Of a DNA stretch of 64,000 nucleotides, positions 1-12,309 are shown one piece after another; the first letter of the stretch is position 1, and each line of letters starts with the position of its first letter. The notes below the pieces were generated by a model. The model searched no databases, had not been told where the DNA came from, and saw only the letters and a list, made by a program, of their open reading frames with translations. A program made the position numbers and the translations under genes. The stretch is from Lepeophtheirus salmonis (Eukaryota > Arthropoda > Copepoda > Siphonostomatoida > Caligidae). Location of the stretch: positions 31,713,896 through 31,777,895 of the forward strand of contig NC_052144.2 in NCBI RefSeq assembly GCF_016086655.4, read 5' to 3'.

Positions 1-491
1 GTTATACAAGAAGGACCTACTTCAATAATATTATTTGTTTAAACAATTTATTTTTCAAGGTATGGGTTAAACGATGCGTATATCAAGTATTGAGTGTAAA
101 ACATATTTTTGAATCTCTGTATTATTATTATTAACTTTAAGAACGGATAAATCTACACTCAGAAAAGACTTATCCCTCAATCTTTTTTAACAATTCTATA
201 TGATTAATTTCGAGGATTTTCTTTTCTTAAGTAGGAATTTTACCTTTCGCACACATACATAGCAAAAGACTACATGGCATACATACAAAGAAATGTACTG
301 AAAAGATTATTAATTTTTGATGTTCGTTGTATAAGTTATTTCTTATACATAGGTGAGTGTTTTTATTTTTCCTAAAATGTATGTTTGTTTGATATATAAA
401 TACTTTTTTTACTTCAAATTTATTTACATTTGTATAAACACACATACATACGTTGTTAGAGTAGTATGTAATATGAAAAAAACAAATGAAA

Positions 492-640
492 GATGAGATG
501 GTAGCCCTTACAATTTGAATAATGTTGGGAAGGAGAGCAACTTAGCTCTTGTTACGTTGTATTACATTAGCTGCAAGTGTCTATGAGAAGAATGAAATAA
601 ACAGAAAGCCCACTTTGTATCCAGAAAAAACATTGTCAGG
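492..640 (+). repeat. Dispersed repeat family A, 5' part of a copy
   Basis: This is one of at least seven partial copies in the window of a noncoding repeat about 270 bp long when complete. The copy carries the shared landmarks in order: a 'ggtagcccttacaatttgaa' start, a block around 'gttgggaaggagagcaact', then 'attagctgcaag', 'ctatgagaagaatgaaataa' and 'cccactttgtat'. It stops where the inverted-repeat element begins at about 647, so the 3' half is absent here. No open frame is conserved among copies and I see no tRNA-like promoter boxes. The family could be a MITE or an unusual SINE. Confidence 0.6.
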
Positions 641-839
641 ACCAAAGGATCGATTTTGGCGAAATTTTTCATTTAGGTTTTTATGGTTCCAGAAATGGTT
701 CTGGTAACATTCTCATGGGTGCTCAGGGCCATGGTGGCTTTTAAATTCTTCTTTCACGCAATGAGGAAGTAATTGCTTTATTCTGGGTCAGACGCCTAAC
801 AAGCAGTCTTGCAGCTGCGCTGCTTCCATTAGCTTCAAG

Positions 840-1525
840 GAAAACCTATTAATATTTAAAAATGCACTCCATATCTCAGATTGTAATGGACATGTACTGG
901 GACAAATTAAAGTTTAAACTCTTCCCCTGCCGCATTTCTAGGCACCAAGGAACCCTTCGAATATGCTATAATACACCCCAGCCCCGGGTTGTGCCAGAGT
1001 CAACTTAAATTTATTCGCATCTACTTCCCTGAATATCTAGAAACCCTCATCATATTCCAAAATACACCACGGCCCTAAGGCAGTACAGCTGAAGTACCGG
1101 ACTTCAAGGCAGTTTAAACTGCACTGCCACTCCATGTATAAGCAACAAGAACGCCTTCCAATGTGTTATAATACACCCCACCCTCGAGTTGTGCATATAA
1201 ACTACTGGGCCAGAATCAAGTAAATTTTATGCTCCACCTCTTCACTAAGCATCAAGAAACCTTTCTAATATCCAAAATACACTCTTGTCCTAAGGCTGTA
1301 GAGGTGAAGTGATGGACCGAAGTGGGGTTTAATTCTAACAATACAGTGTTTCTATGCACCAAGAACCCCTTCCAATATGCTAGAATACGCCTCTGCCCAC
1401 GGGTTGTGGGCTGCTGGTCCCTGAGGCAGGTTATATTCTTTCATCGCTGCTTTGCTGAACATCAAAGAATCCGTCTAATATTCAAAATATACCCTGGTCA
1501 TCAGGTTGTACAGGTGAAGTGCTAG
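840..1525 (+). repeat. Two-part (A-B) tandem repeat, ~105-bp unit, seven units
   Basis: A recurring 'aatacacc'-like anchor falls at about 861, 970, 1061, 1170, 1276, 1384 and 1486, giving spacings of 109, 91, 109, 106, 108 and 102 bp. Units alternate between two types. Type A reads 'ccaatatgctataatacacc' followed by 'cccacgggttgtg'. Type B reads 'ctaatatccaaaatacaccc' followed by 'cctaaggctgtacaggtgaa'. The order is B-A-B-A-B-A-B, so the higher-order period is about 210 bp. The array is visibly richer in G+C than the surroundings. Reading frames across it are short and not conserved between units, so I do not regard it as coding. Confidence 0.7.
1109..1122. repeat. Perfect 14-bp palindrome inside the tandem unit
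   Basis: The sequence 'gcagtttaaactgc' is its own reverse complement. Degenerate versions of the same block ('agtttaaact', 'gtttaaactgg') occur at 911-920 and near 42460. It therefore looks like a fixed part of the repeat unit. Confidence 0.7.
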
Positions 1526-1624
1526 AAATGATATTTAAAGGCCACCATGGCCTGAGCACCCATGAGAATGTTATCAGAACCATAAAAACCTAAATAATTT
1601 TTTTTTGCCGAAATCAATCCAGAA

Positions 1625-3400
1625 GAATACCTAAATAATCTTATAAATAAGTATACTATACTCATAAAACCAACATGAGAATAATTCTTAAAATTTAACA
1701 GTCTTTATTTTTTGTCTTATATTAAGCAGAAGAGTTCTTCTTTAATTTTAATTTCTTAATGCCCCAAGCAACGTTGGGAAAACCTACTTTGGTACATATT
1801 AAAATTTAGTTGGATTTATATTAAATGTACAGTACAGACAATTTATAATTGATTAGATATATTCTATCTCACAATCCTCTTGAGAAGCTTGCCTTTGTTA
1901 TAAATAATGTCAGTTGGCTTATGTAAATATATAAAATAATAAAGAAGAATAAAAAATTAAAGGGAAGTCTCAAAATTTGTTGCTGCTGACTTTGTACAGA
2001 GCATGACAATACCTCAAATTCCACTCAATAAGTATGTTTTGAATTTTATTAAAATGCGCAAATGGTAGAAGAATAATCAATCCTTCAAATGATATAATTT
2101 ACAGTAAAAGTAACAAATATCCAATATATTTTTCCAAAATTATTACTCCTCCTACAAAATTACTTTCACCCTTCCAAATAAGTTTTTATACACTTTCTCA
2201 AAGAAAAATCGACCAAATATTTTCATTTTCTTTCACAACAATCTGCTTTATTGTATAACTTATATATGAATTTTTTTTGGCTGTATTTGAAAAAAACATG
2301 TTGCAACCGTCACGAGTCTTCTCTACATGTAATTAAGACATGTTTACCTACATAAGAACTATGTAAAGTAAAATGAATTATGTGTTTTCTTAGTTTGTGT
2401 AATTGACATTATTTGTTGATTAAAAGTATACATTATGCCGTCAACATTCGTTTTATTATATTTTGTTCACTTCTGAAGGTCTTATAAGGTCTCTTTTTTG
2501 TCCTTTATATGTAGCATGTGATTTAAACTTTTTCGGAAAATGTTTTTGAAGGTTAAAAATTGCAATTTATTATTTAATAAAATGTTTTTAAAATTAAACA
2601 TTCATGAAATGAATAGTAGTACCTCTTCTACGAGTAGAACATATTATAATTTCTGAAGATATATAACATGAATTAAGTCAAATCCATCTTTGAGACGCTT
2701 TCAAATGAGGTAGAAGGTAGGGCAATTGACTTCGAGGTGCTTGATCAAGTCTGAAGTGTCATGGCCGCCGCATATCAAAGTTCCAATCTCTAATCTTTTT
2801 TTCCATCTTCGTCCAGAGGTAAGATATATTTTTTAGCAATTCTCTCATTTAAAAGATAACAATAGCAGTTTTTATTTATGGATGCAGCCCCTTCATCTTG
2901 TTATGAATGCCCTAAATTTATGATTGAGAGTACGCTATTAGACAATATTCAACCTTTTCTAGGACATTCCGTCTCCAGTCTCTCCAGTTTTTTGAATGAA
3001 TTCTGATATCGGTGGCTGGCTGAACAATGGCCCATCACTAGAACTCGACCAGGACGGACTATAGTAGTATATCTAATCCAGCAAACTATTGCAAGGACAC
3101 CAAAAGTTAAAGTTATTTTTACATGTGCCCGTACTGAATGTATGTTTTATTTAAAGTTATTTGAATTAATGGTTTATTGTTAAAAAAAATGTGCAACTTT
3201 ATAATTAAAACTCTCAACATCTCTCAAAAATACAGTTGGTAAAGGCTTATTGACTACCAGGTACTTAATAAAATCATGAACTTCTTCACTTTGAAAATTA
3301 TTAAGCTCTTATATATTACACAAAAGGAAAAAAACTATTTTTTTAATTAAATGTTCCTTTAAATGGTTAGATGGAGCCACACTGGTTAAATATAAGTAAA
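1625..3400. other. AT-rich stretch without recognisable genes
   Basis: I see only short frames interrupted by stops on both strands, long A and T runs, and no conserved domain. A slightly less AT-rich patch at 2690-2830 contains 'atggccgccgcatatc' and an 'agaggtaagat' donor-like string. The frame from that ATG closes after ten codons, so I do not call an exon. Confidence 0.6.
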
Positions 3401-3404
3401 TATC

Positions 3405-3595
3405 ATAGTATTACATTTACTCCACCTAATCTAGAAATCTTGTGTGAAGTCCATATACATAAAGTAATTTTTTTTCTAGAATGACAGAGTGCAAACCTAT
3501 GCACATTGGGTTCAAAAGAATAATATCTCCCGAGCACGTTGTCCATGAGGTACGTTAAAATACTAGTTCTAAAAATATTATTCATGCAACACTAT
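3405..3595 (+). repeat. Dispersed repeat family B, copy 1
   Basis: This region shares an ordered set of blocks with 55135-55310: 'gtattacatt.aactc', 'tgtgaagtccatatac', 'ttctagaatgac' (versus 'tctctaggaaggac'), 'aataatatctcccgagcac' and 'catgaggtacgt'. The two copies are in the same orientation and diverged by roughly a quarter. No protein is evident. Confidence 0.55.
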
Positions 3596-3789
3596 GAACA
3601 AGTGATCTAGGTATAGAAGTCGGTGTCTACATAGTTTTAAATGAGACCGACTCAAACCGAACTTCTTTATAGGACAACCGAATTCTTTTGGTTTACTAAA
3701 ATACATACAGGTTTCATATCTGTCTAAGATTTTCAGATCGAGTCATAACACTAGTAAATTGCGTTCCTCGAAAGTATGAAATATCATAT

Positions 3790-4215
3790 TTTGATAGAGA
3801 AATGCGTCCCTTCTCACCAATTTTTTTATTTTTTTTTCGATATTCGGGCAAATTAACCACCGAGGAAAAAATTAATATATGAATTTTTTTCAAAAAAATT
3901 AATTTTTTTGTGAAAAGTAGTATCTTTTTGAAATTAAAAAAAAAAAAAAAAATTCCCATTTTTTTCTAAGAAATTTAATTTTCTGTAAATAGCTTTGGAC
4001 TTTTGAACCTTTTTCCAAAAAAAAAAATTCCAAATATTTTTCTAAAATATTTAATTTTTGTTGATAACTATGAATTTTTAAAACTTTTTTCAAAAAAATT
4101 TAATATTTAAGATTTCATTTTAAAAATTTTTTCCGAAAAAGTTTAATTTTCTCTAAATAGTATTAGATTTATAAATAGAAATTGATTTTTTTTTCCAAAA
4201 AAATAATCCAAAAAC
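3790..4215. repeat. Oligo-A/oligo-T minisatellite (family C), locus 1
   Basis: Degenerate tandem units of roughly 55-65 bp alternate oligo-T and oligo-A tracts with a short spacer resembling 'gtaaatagctatggatttt'. Related arrays in the opposite orientation occur at 29285-29880 and 50370-50995. Apparent reading frames here are poly-Phe/Lys artefacts. Confidence 0.65.
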
Positions 4216-4380
4216 CAAGAAAATTCCCCTAAAAAGTATAATCATGGACTCCCCCCTGATAGAATGCCACTATAAGCAGGATCCTCAAAAACCGAACATA
4301 CTTTAACAAATAATATAATGATTATTCAATTGTAAGGAATATATATGATAAGTACTCAAAGTACTAAAATTAGAGAATTA

Positions 4381-4415
4381 AATAAAATGCAGATATTTCA
4401 TATCTGCATTTTATT
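4381..4415. repeat. Perfect 16-bp inverted repeat with 3-nt loop
   Basis: The arm 'aataaaatgcagatat' (4381-4396) is followed by 'ttc' and then its exact reverse complement (4400-4415). It is longer than expected from base composition alone. It may be a small foldback scar or a template-switch product. Confidence 0.75.
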
Positions 4416-4929
4416 AATATATGCTCGTTTATATAAGTAGATTATTTTTAGATTGATTTTCAAAGCGTTTCTTCCCCCTCTATCAAAACGAAATAAAGAG
4501 GCAACTTAAATAGAAGACAAATAAGAGTTCCACATTAGAAGACATTAAAGGGGAAAAAACGACGACAAAATAATAACGAAGTTTCATGCCAACTATAAAG
4601 TTTTTCTTTGATTAACTTAATATATGTACATGATTTGAACTTTCCCCTGATTATTATTTTATGCTAAAACAAAAGCAAACAAAACAAAATATTAAATAAG
4701 TTATTTTCCATAAGCATCATTGTATTTTCATGTATTTTTAATGTAGGATGGATGTGAAATGGGCTTATGAAAGACATCATTAAGGAGAGGGAAAAGTGTA
4801 TTGGAACACAGAGTTGTCATAATCATGATTACATGTAATAATAGCAAATAGTAGGATAAGTAGGTTATTAAATAATTTTACTCTGACAATATTATTATTA
4901 TAAAGTCTTTGAAAATCAGAGTGCTCAAC

Positions 4930-5560
4930 AAATATATATGTAATGCGTCATCATAAAAACAATTTTCCAAATGATACAAAACCATGAAGAAAAATCCAAA
5001 TTAACTGATCTACTTAATGAAATTAAAAAGAAAGGTGTTGGGAAGCAATCTTTGTCCGCAAAGATTGCTTCCAGGTGTCCACGGAAGGCCTGGCACCCAT
5101 TGTGGATATAGTAGTCAGACATGGCATTCCTGTGCTAGTTAACGGTATCCTTGAGGTTCTTGATATTTGGGTAGACTCAACATGCACCCAAAAAGTAAAG
5201 TCCGATGGGTTGGCATCTGGTGAGTAGGGGGACACATTTTCTTTGGCCAGAAAGGCAAGTTGTCCTCCTACCATTTCTGGGACTTTTTCGGTCGTGTCTG
5301 CTTCCTGTTCACCATCTCCGTCTTCATAACGGCATAGACAGTTGGCTACCTTGCAACCTCCTTTGGTTGCTTGCTAGCGTCCAAAAGTACGTGGACCGAT
5401 ATTCGTTGGTCACGTTCAGATGACATTTTCTCGGCTTCTAAGACACTTAGGAAGATCTGTTTTTTTTTTGTGTATTTCATTTAAATTTTACCGTATTCAC
5501 AATAACCTTGATTAATGTAGCAAAAACGAAGTGTAAATATTTTTTCGCCGCACCCGTTAA
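4930..5560 (-). pseudogene. Internally deleted mariner-like element
   Basis: Read on the minus strand, a transposase start lies at 5426 ('MSSERDQRISVHVLLDAS'), typical of a mariner N terminus. After about 50 codons with stops, the sequence jumps to the C-terminal catalytic region: 'SPDANPSDFTFW' (compare the family SPDLNPLDF..W) and, after a frameshift, 'CQAFRGHLEAIF' (compare C-AFR-RLEAII). The middle of the protein, including the first two catalytic aspartates, is missing. A terminal-repeat-like sequence, 'acgggtgcggcgaaaaaata' on the minus strand, lies near 5556-5530. I could not find its partner on the left, so that end may be truncated. Stops and frameshifts make it non-functional. Confidence 0.7.
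5041..5072. repeat. Perfect 14-bp hairpin in the mariner C terminus
   Basis: The arm 'ggaagcaatctttg' (5041-5054), loop 'tccg', and exact reverse complement (5059-5072) lie where related transposases encode the conserved C-terminal 'EAII-A-GGH' stretch. Here it reads 'EAIFADKDCF', so the second arm has replaced the expected sequence. Confidence 0.75.
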
Positions 5561-8500
5561 TATGTGGTTATTCTGAATGCATGGAGGTATCTAGAGTTTT
5601 TATCGGGACTTTGTATGCTGGATTGAATTACAATGAGGGATTGAGTCAGTAAGAGGTCTTAATGGATAGGTTTTGTGTGTGTGTTGTCTCAGGGTTTGCC
5701 CTGAGAGGAAAACGTCCAATTATTTTTTGGTTCTTCAAATTCCCATTCTTGATCAAATTTCTGATTTAAGTATCTATTGTTGATTTTTATTCAAATCTTC
5801 CCTACCTCTTATCAATAATGCATGCAAAGATATTAAAAAAGCAATGTATGTGTGGTGGGGGGGGAAATGAATCTGTAGCATCTATAAACTTGTTTTAATC
5901 CGTATCAATTATATATTTTAGTTAGTTTTAGACTTATAAGCAAACCAATTTTTTCCCCCAGAATATTATTTTTATCCATATTCAACGCAACCTAACCAGC
6001 TTATTTTAGTAAACTTCTTAATAAATATTATAAGCAAAATTGATCAAAATAATTCAAAATCGACCTTTTTATAATTGAAATATAAGGTATATTCTATAAC
6101 TTCAGCTATGATATAATGAAAAAAATAATAAAGATATTCATTTCTATGTAAGGTCCTTCAATGTACTCGATTTTTTGGTAGTTATAAATATTTTTTATTA
6201 ACTATAATCAAGGTAATGTAATAAATAACGTATTTTTCAAATTGCTTATATCAATTTGTTATTAAATTTGATTTTCATCTATATAGTTCTTTTATATCGA
6301 AATATGGCACTGAATTATAGTTATACCCTAAAAACTTGATTTAAAAAACAGAAATTAAAGGGAAAGCCTGTAAAGTTTGAAAGTTTTATTAGTTATCTTT
6401 GTATTTTACGCCTTAAACAACAACAAAAAATGTGGGTGTTATTCTTTGGAATACAAATCACATTTATTTTTGTTCAATATAACTGTTAATTTTGGGGATA
6501 TTTTAAATAATCTTAAGTGAATTTAAAGCACTTATTATAATAATTTGTTAATAGAAATAATAATTATTACTTGAAAATCTTTGAACTCATTTAAAAAGAA
6601 AGTTCAATATAATTTATTTTCGTGATGACGAAGCCACACATATAATGGTTTTCGTGATACATTTTCCTTCCATCACAATAAAACTTGTATTGAAAACATT
6701 AAATTACAAGGTAAAAGTATTAAAAAAATCAATAAAAAAAAAATCCAATGTTTGTATATATATGACCGAAATAAACAAATGTTTTTACTTACTTAGAAAT
6801 AATTTGTTGATGTATAATTATTTTGTTAACTCATTCTTACGTTGCATTCAATAACGCTTTCTCAAAATTATATATTCGTTTCGTTCTCTAGAAGAAATTT
6901 TTAAGTAATTTTTTAAAAATTTTTCTCTCTAGACAATTCTTCTTTGATGTTGTAGTACTTTGTTGGGTAAATGTACTCCATAATTGCCTTTTAACCTTCC
7001 ATGGATGAACATGGGGTTAATTTAATGTTACTTTGTAATACATACCCGTATAAATATTTCTTCAAGACTTAACTTTAACTTGAGGCTTGCTTGTCTAAAA
7101 TATGTTCTTTTATTATCATTGAAATAACAAACATATTTTATCATATCAGTTTGAATTTTAATTATTCTTTAAGGTATAATTATATCCATAAAACATGAAT
7201 TTTTGAATAAAGGTATTCTTAAAAAGTTATGAGATCAATAAAAATAATTAAAGCTTTACTTGAACTTTTTTGGTGGGGATAAAGGCACTAAATTGAACTG
7301 TCCTAAATTATGGTTGGTAATTTTCCCCCTTCAAGGTCTGAAGGTTAATCGAAATGACAGCTTTCGCGAATGAAAATACTTTTTATTCATATGTTTTGTA
7401 ATTATATAAATATTTTGTAAAAATTTGTCACATAACCTACATTTAGATGTATTGTATATGTAAAAAGCATAATTCTTAGGGAATAAACAAAAAACGATGA
7501 CACAAGCATAATAGAAAGCTCAGCTATGCTCAACACCTGCTATTCTTCTTGACAGAAAGGGATTACATATATGTGTTTTATATATCGTGTTAAAAAAGAT
7601 CTCTGAGTGAAAGGAGGAATTTTTTCCATGATAAAGCATTTCAACAAAGAAAAGTTGTTTTTACATTAATTTTCCTTACTAGTGTTGTGTTCAAGATTCT
7701 AAATGTGTCTTCAAACTAAGACTTTGAATGATTAAAATCAAGTATATTGGGCTTAAAATAATAGCAAGACCAACATTTTGGGAAATCGATATTATTCCTT
7801 TGGTTATTTTTAAAAACGACTTTCGAGAGCTGAAGACTATGACTGTAGGGTTGGCATAATAACTTAACCAAAGTTGTGAGTTTTTGATAATATAAAAATG
7901 TATTTTTGATTTTTACTTGATTAATATTGAACTGTAAATTTTAAAATTGTATTATTTTAATAATTCATCCGGAATGGAAGAGCAATGTCTTTTTGCAATG
8001 AAAAAAATTAATACAACAGACCACATTCTATGACACTGCTTTTCATTGAAAGGTAAATACATGACAGAACTTTTGGATTTGAGTTTGATAAAGTTCATTA
8101 CGTAATTAAAAAAGATAATAATAGTATTTAGGTAACACAGTCTTCCAGAACCTTATACATTAAGTCCAAATTTACAAATGGTTAAAATTTATATGATTGT
8201 CTTAATTTGTTTTACCAATGTGAAATTTATAAAATGGTTGAATCTATACTATATCCATCTATACAATAACTCTTATTTACCATCGAGGATAAGCTAAATA
8301 TTTTGTCTTACGGGTGGTTTCAATTTATACAAATTAAACTTTGTTTTGACATGTTAGGACAAGTTAATCAACAAAATAATGTTAAGCCCTACATTTCAAG
8401 ATTCAATGGGATATTTTTTTTTATATATTTTTTATGGCCTTAGTATGTTATTGTCACATATGATAATATAAGAATCAGTAAAAAAATGTAGGTATACTTA

Positions 8501-8935
8501 AATACTATTGTGTTTTATACTTGTAAATTTATAATCTAAAATAGTAGTCGAAGAAAAGAGTATTCAATTTTGTAAACTGTAGAAGATACCTAACTATTTC
8601 TAAATTTAATTTTTTTTATGAAAAAAGACATTTTCTATACAGAATAAGAAATGTTTCACCCATCTAGAGCACTCCATGTCACTTGTAAATAATTTTTGTA
8701 AATTCAAGCATAATATAGAATGAACTATTTTGGAAAATAATATAGCCTTTTAAAACTATATATACGCCTAAACGAAGGTAATTCCATTATAATTTTTTTC
8801 ATACTTATAGGATATAAGTAGATTAAATCTCAAACAAAAAGTAGGGAAAATTTAATTTGCATCTTGGTTTGGGCGCCATTTTTAATATTTCGTAATAATG
8901 TTTGCACTAATACTTTGAGTATTTTAAAGGATTTC
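5560..8935. other. AT-rich stretch without recognisable genes
   Basis: I see only short frames, homopolymer runs and a poly-G run at about 5860. Nothing is recognisable as a domain, RNA gene or transposon on either strand. Confidence 0.6.
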
Positions 8936-8939
8936 TTTT

Positions 8940-9335
8940 AAATCGAAAGACTTGGAGAGGAGGTATGACCCACTAAAGTGCGACGTTTTTTCGAAAAGGG
9001 CCAATATTTGAAGGACTCCCAAAGGTTTAAAACTTCACACTTGGAGTTTATTTATCTGGAAAAGACCCTAACTAAAGTTGATCCAAATCGGTGATGATTT
9101 GTGTTGTGTCAGACCTTATTTAAGATCGAAGACTCCAGTTCTGTCCAGTTCAGTCCTGTATAGGAGCCATAAACAGCTATAAATTTCGGTCTTTGATGAT
9201 GTTTATCAACTTTATTTCAAATTTTTAATCATTTCTAGTACTGAAACTTTGAAAGACCGACGGCATTAAGGACCAGTCCCGAAGACTGATAGGACCAATC
9301 CTAAGATATTTTTAACATCGGTGGACAGAAGAATA
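8940..9335. repeat. Possible dispersed noncoding repeat (family D)
   Basis: This is a locally less AT-rich block containing 'gtgcgacgttttttcgaaaa', 'gttgatccaaatcggtgatg' and 'tccagttctgtccagttcag'. It does not encode a sustained protein. It resembles repeat sequence I associate with sea-louse genomes, but there is no second copy in this window and I cannot verify the match. Confidence 0.3.
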
Positions 9336-9339
9336 AAAC

Positions 9340-12300
9340 TAAGACGTAAAAAACATTTTTTAAAACCTCGACAATTAATAACTCAAAAACTTATGAAGCT
9401 TCATCTCCCCATAAAAAATGAGACATAAAGAATAAAATGATTTCAGATTTTGCATATAACTTGGAGTTAAAATATACTACGCACAAAAAATGAGATAAAT
9501 GCCCTGGAAAACAAGGAGGAACATAAATATTTATGTAAAATATTGAGAAATTGCATTTTACTACATGATTTGTAGTCATGTAAGAAATTCTATGAATAAG
9601 AGTAAATCTCTATTATTTACAATCAATGAAATAACCATTTTAATTTTTTATTATTATGAAACTTTATTTTTTGTTATGGATCCATCTCATACATATTTTT
9701 CAATTTTATACTTTACTTGTAGTAGGTAACTTAATCAACACAAATATTTATAATATTTTCGATAATATGCTTGAATACAATGTGATAAATAGTAATAAAA
9801 ATAAAGGTATAGATATATAGATTTACATAGGTAAATTTAAAGTTGCAGCTCTTTTCTCTCTTCCCCTAATAAAAAAACTTACTTTGGTAATATAAATTTG
9901 AAATTTACCTCACCTGTGCATATACATAATAGAAAAATAAGTATGTAAAAAGAAAAAAAAGTATATAAACTTAAAAAAATGAATTTATGTAAGCACGTAA
10001 GTTTGTTTTGGTTATTCAACATTGGGTAAGTATACAATGTATGAAGTATCTATCTGTATAGAAATATAGAAAGGCAGATAGTAAGATAATAATAAAAACA
10101 TTATTCTTAAACACAACGTGTTCTAATTTTTTTTTTTTTTTGATAAACAAAGACGTTGTTTTGTCGTAGAAGAGAAAGGTAATCCAGACGCCATTTTGAA
10201 AGAAACAAAAAAACAACATATTAGCTTGATTTTGTGATGACAAGCTACAAATAAATACTTCTAGTAATCATTTTGCAAACATTTTAAATAGATTTTTTAG
10301 ATATACAATCATTTGTCCAATAGATTTTTAATCAAAAGTGTTTTTTAATACGTCATTTCCAATCATAGATGTAAATATGTAAGCAAAATTATTTCATCAA
10401 ATACATTATATGTTAAGGGAATCTGATGTTGGTTCTTTTACATTATTTTCTTCATAAAAACTCAAATTATGATAACTAATACACTTTTGAGCTTATATAT
10501 CATATAATAAATTTGATTTTTATACTTGTCATAGGGCTAACCTTTTAATACATGACTTGGATTAGTTAATTGGAATACTCAGCGTAGACGCTTGATTGTT
10601 TACATGAAGGTTTTATATACAAGGATTGAAATTTGTGTATTTATATGCCACTGTAATTATAAATATATCGTTTGCCATCGAAAAACCTTCTATGATTCAA
10701 TGTTGTTTGGATATAAATTAAATTTTGAAATGATTGTTTTATCCACGTTATTTTTAGCATTACTATTTATAAAAAAGAAAAGCTGAACAATGAAATATAT
10801 TATACCAATAATATGACATATTTTGTACCAGTTTGTTTCTATGAATATTGCACATCAAAGGAATAAAATATTACTTACCATTATGCAACTTTTCGTAAGG
10901 ATAGCTAAATTTAGTGTATTTATTGATAGGTATACATTATTTTATTTTTAGGTACTCATTTGTTTTGATCCATACTTAAATTCTATATATAGGTATAAAA
11001 TTAACCCATTAATATAACACTTAACTTTCTGATTTATGATGATGCATTTTTCAAACATAAATAGATGTAAAAAAAATCCTGACATTTAAACACATAAATA
11101 TGTAGCTTTTATATGTGGTGTGGTAGTAGCCTTGATTAATATATATCAGTAAAACCATATGAATCCCTCTTATGAATAAAAGTATTTATCCATATATTTT
11201 TTCTTATGAATGCACTTTTTATGTCAATTTAAAAAAAAACCATTATAAAATAACGATTATAGGTAAAAATAGTAAAAGAAAAAGTGTCAAAGTGGAAAAA
11301 AGACAGAATTCTTTTCAGTGGATATATTACAAGTAGGTTATAAGGAAGGACTATTTATCGACAATTTTATAAAACATTATATGTATGTATTTATATACAC
11401 ATATATAATATACCTTTTTGTCCATATTGAAGCATAAATAAAACCAAGTTTATGGATATATATTTTTTAAAACTATCTCAATCATTCTGTCATACGAGTA
11501 GCTGAGCGTCGACAATCAGTTATTTTATCTGGAATAAAAATCATATGATTTTTTTTTTTCGGATTCAATATTTTGAATATTTTTTTTAATTTACCACTTT
11601 GATCCCAGGATACAGTCTATTTAAAACATAGTAAAGACAATGGATGAGAGTGCGATATAGCATTTTAACTTCGTTACTGCTTCTTTTTCTAAAGCCAGGG
11701 CTAGAAAAGCTAAAATAAATCCAACAACATCCCTTATTGTTACACTTCAGTAGTGTTTTCTTTTATAACCTACAAATGAAATGAAATAATTGTGCCATTT
11801 TGTTTTTATTATTTTTGGGGGGCATTTTTTCCTTTGCCATTTTCCCCCTTTCATTTTTTCTCTCCCATTTTTTCCTGATACCAAAATTTCATCTTTTTTC
11901 TTAAAAACACGTCTATGATGAGCACAAAAGCTCTCCCATGAAACAAACATTACATAAAAATATTATTTCCATAGATATCAGTCAGTGACGTCATTACCTT
12001 TCTACTCCAGCTTTTATTTAATTACTTATTTAAAAAATAAATAATTCAGTTATTAGGCTTATGTTAAACATAGTGGCAAACTTTTTCATGAATTTGCTCT
12101 ACCCAAATATATATTGGGAAAGTTTAAAGTTCTGTAAATACACTTTTAAATAAAAATATGACAACTGTGTATCTTATCTTTTATAGATATATTTATGTAT
12201 ATATACTACAACATGAATTGATACGTTTTTGTAGAAATTAAATATTGTTATAATGAAATAAGTACAAAAGTTGTACTATTTTTTTGTTAAAAGAACAGTT
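9340..12300. other. AT-rich stretch without recognisable genes
   Basis: There are long poly-A/T tracts and TA-rich microsatellite-like patches (for example 11390-11420). I see no supported exon. A donor-like 'gtaagt' on the minus strand at 10872 would follow an exon of only 26 nt, which I do not call. Confidence 0.55.
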
Positions 12301-12309
12301 ATTTTTTAG

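Larger units (their letters stand above)
647..1620. mobile_element. 974-bp element with ~90-100 bp terminal inverted repeats around a dimeric tandem repeat
   Basis: The left arm (647-746) and right arm (1532-1620) are imperfect reverse complements. Both contain the block 'cattctcatgggtgctcagg', a 'taggtttttatggttc' block and 'ccatggtggc' near the inner edge. The arms differ by small indels; the left arm, for example, has an extra 'ccagaaatgg'. Between them lie about seven GC-richer tandem units. No transposase is encoded and I could not see a convincing target-site duplication. A non-autonomous foldback or MITE-like DNA element is the simplest reading. It is also possible that the arms belong to one transposon and the tandem array expanded inside it. 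Confidence 0.65.

Noticed and set aside
1322..1525. 67-codon frame within the tandem repeat
   Set aside because: It begins at GTG, is not conserved between repeat units, and is explained by the lower AT content of the array.
2690..2830. Possible first exon: good ATG context ('gtgtcatggccgcc') and a donor-like 'agaggtaagat'
   Set aside because: The frame from the ATG ends after ten codons, well before the donor, and no other frame gives a convincing product.
3714..4093. Overlapping 64-81 codon Phe/Lys-rich frames
   Set aside because: These are translations of the oligo-A/T minisatellite and have no protein character.
5205..5423. 72-codon plus-strand frame opposite the mariner remnant
   Set aside because: It is the antisense of the transposase coding remnant at 4930-5426.
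10872..10905. Microexon of 26 nt on the minus strand between a 'tttag' and a 'gtaagt'
   Set aside because: Such short matches are expected by chance in AT-rich DNA, and nothing ties it to the neuroligin exons.
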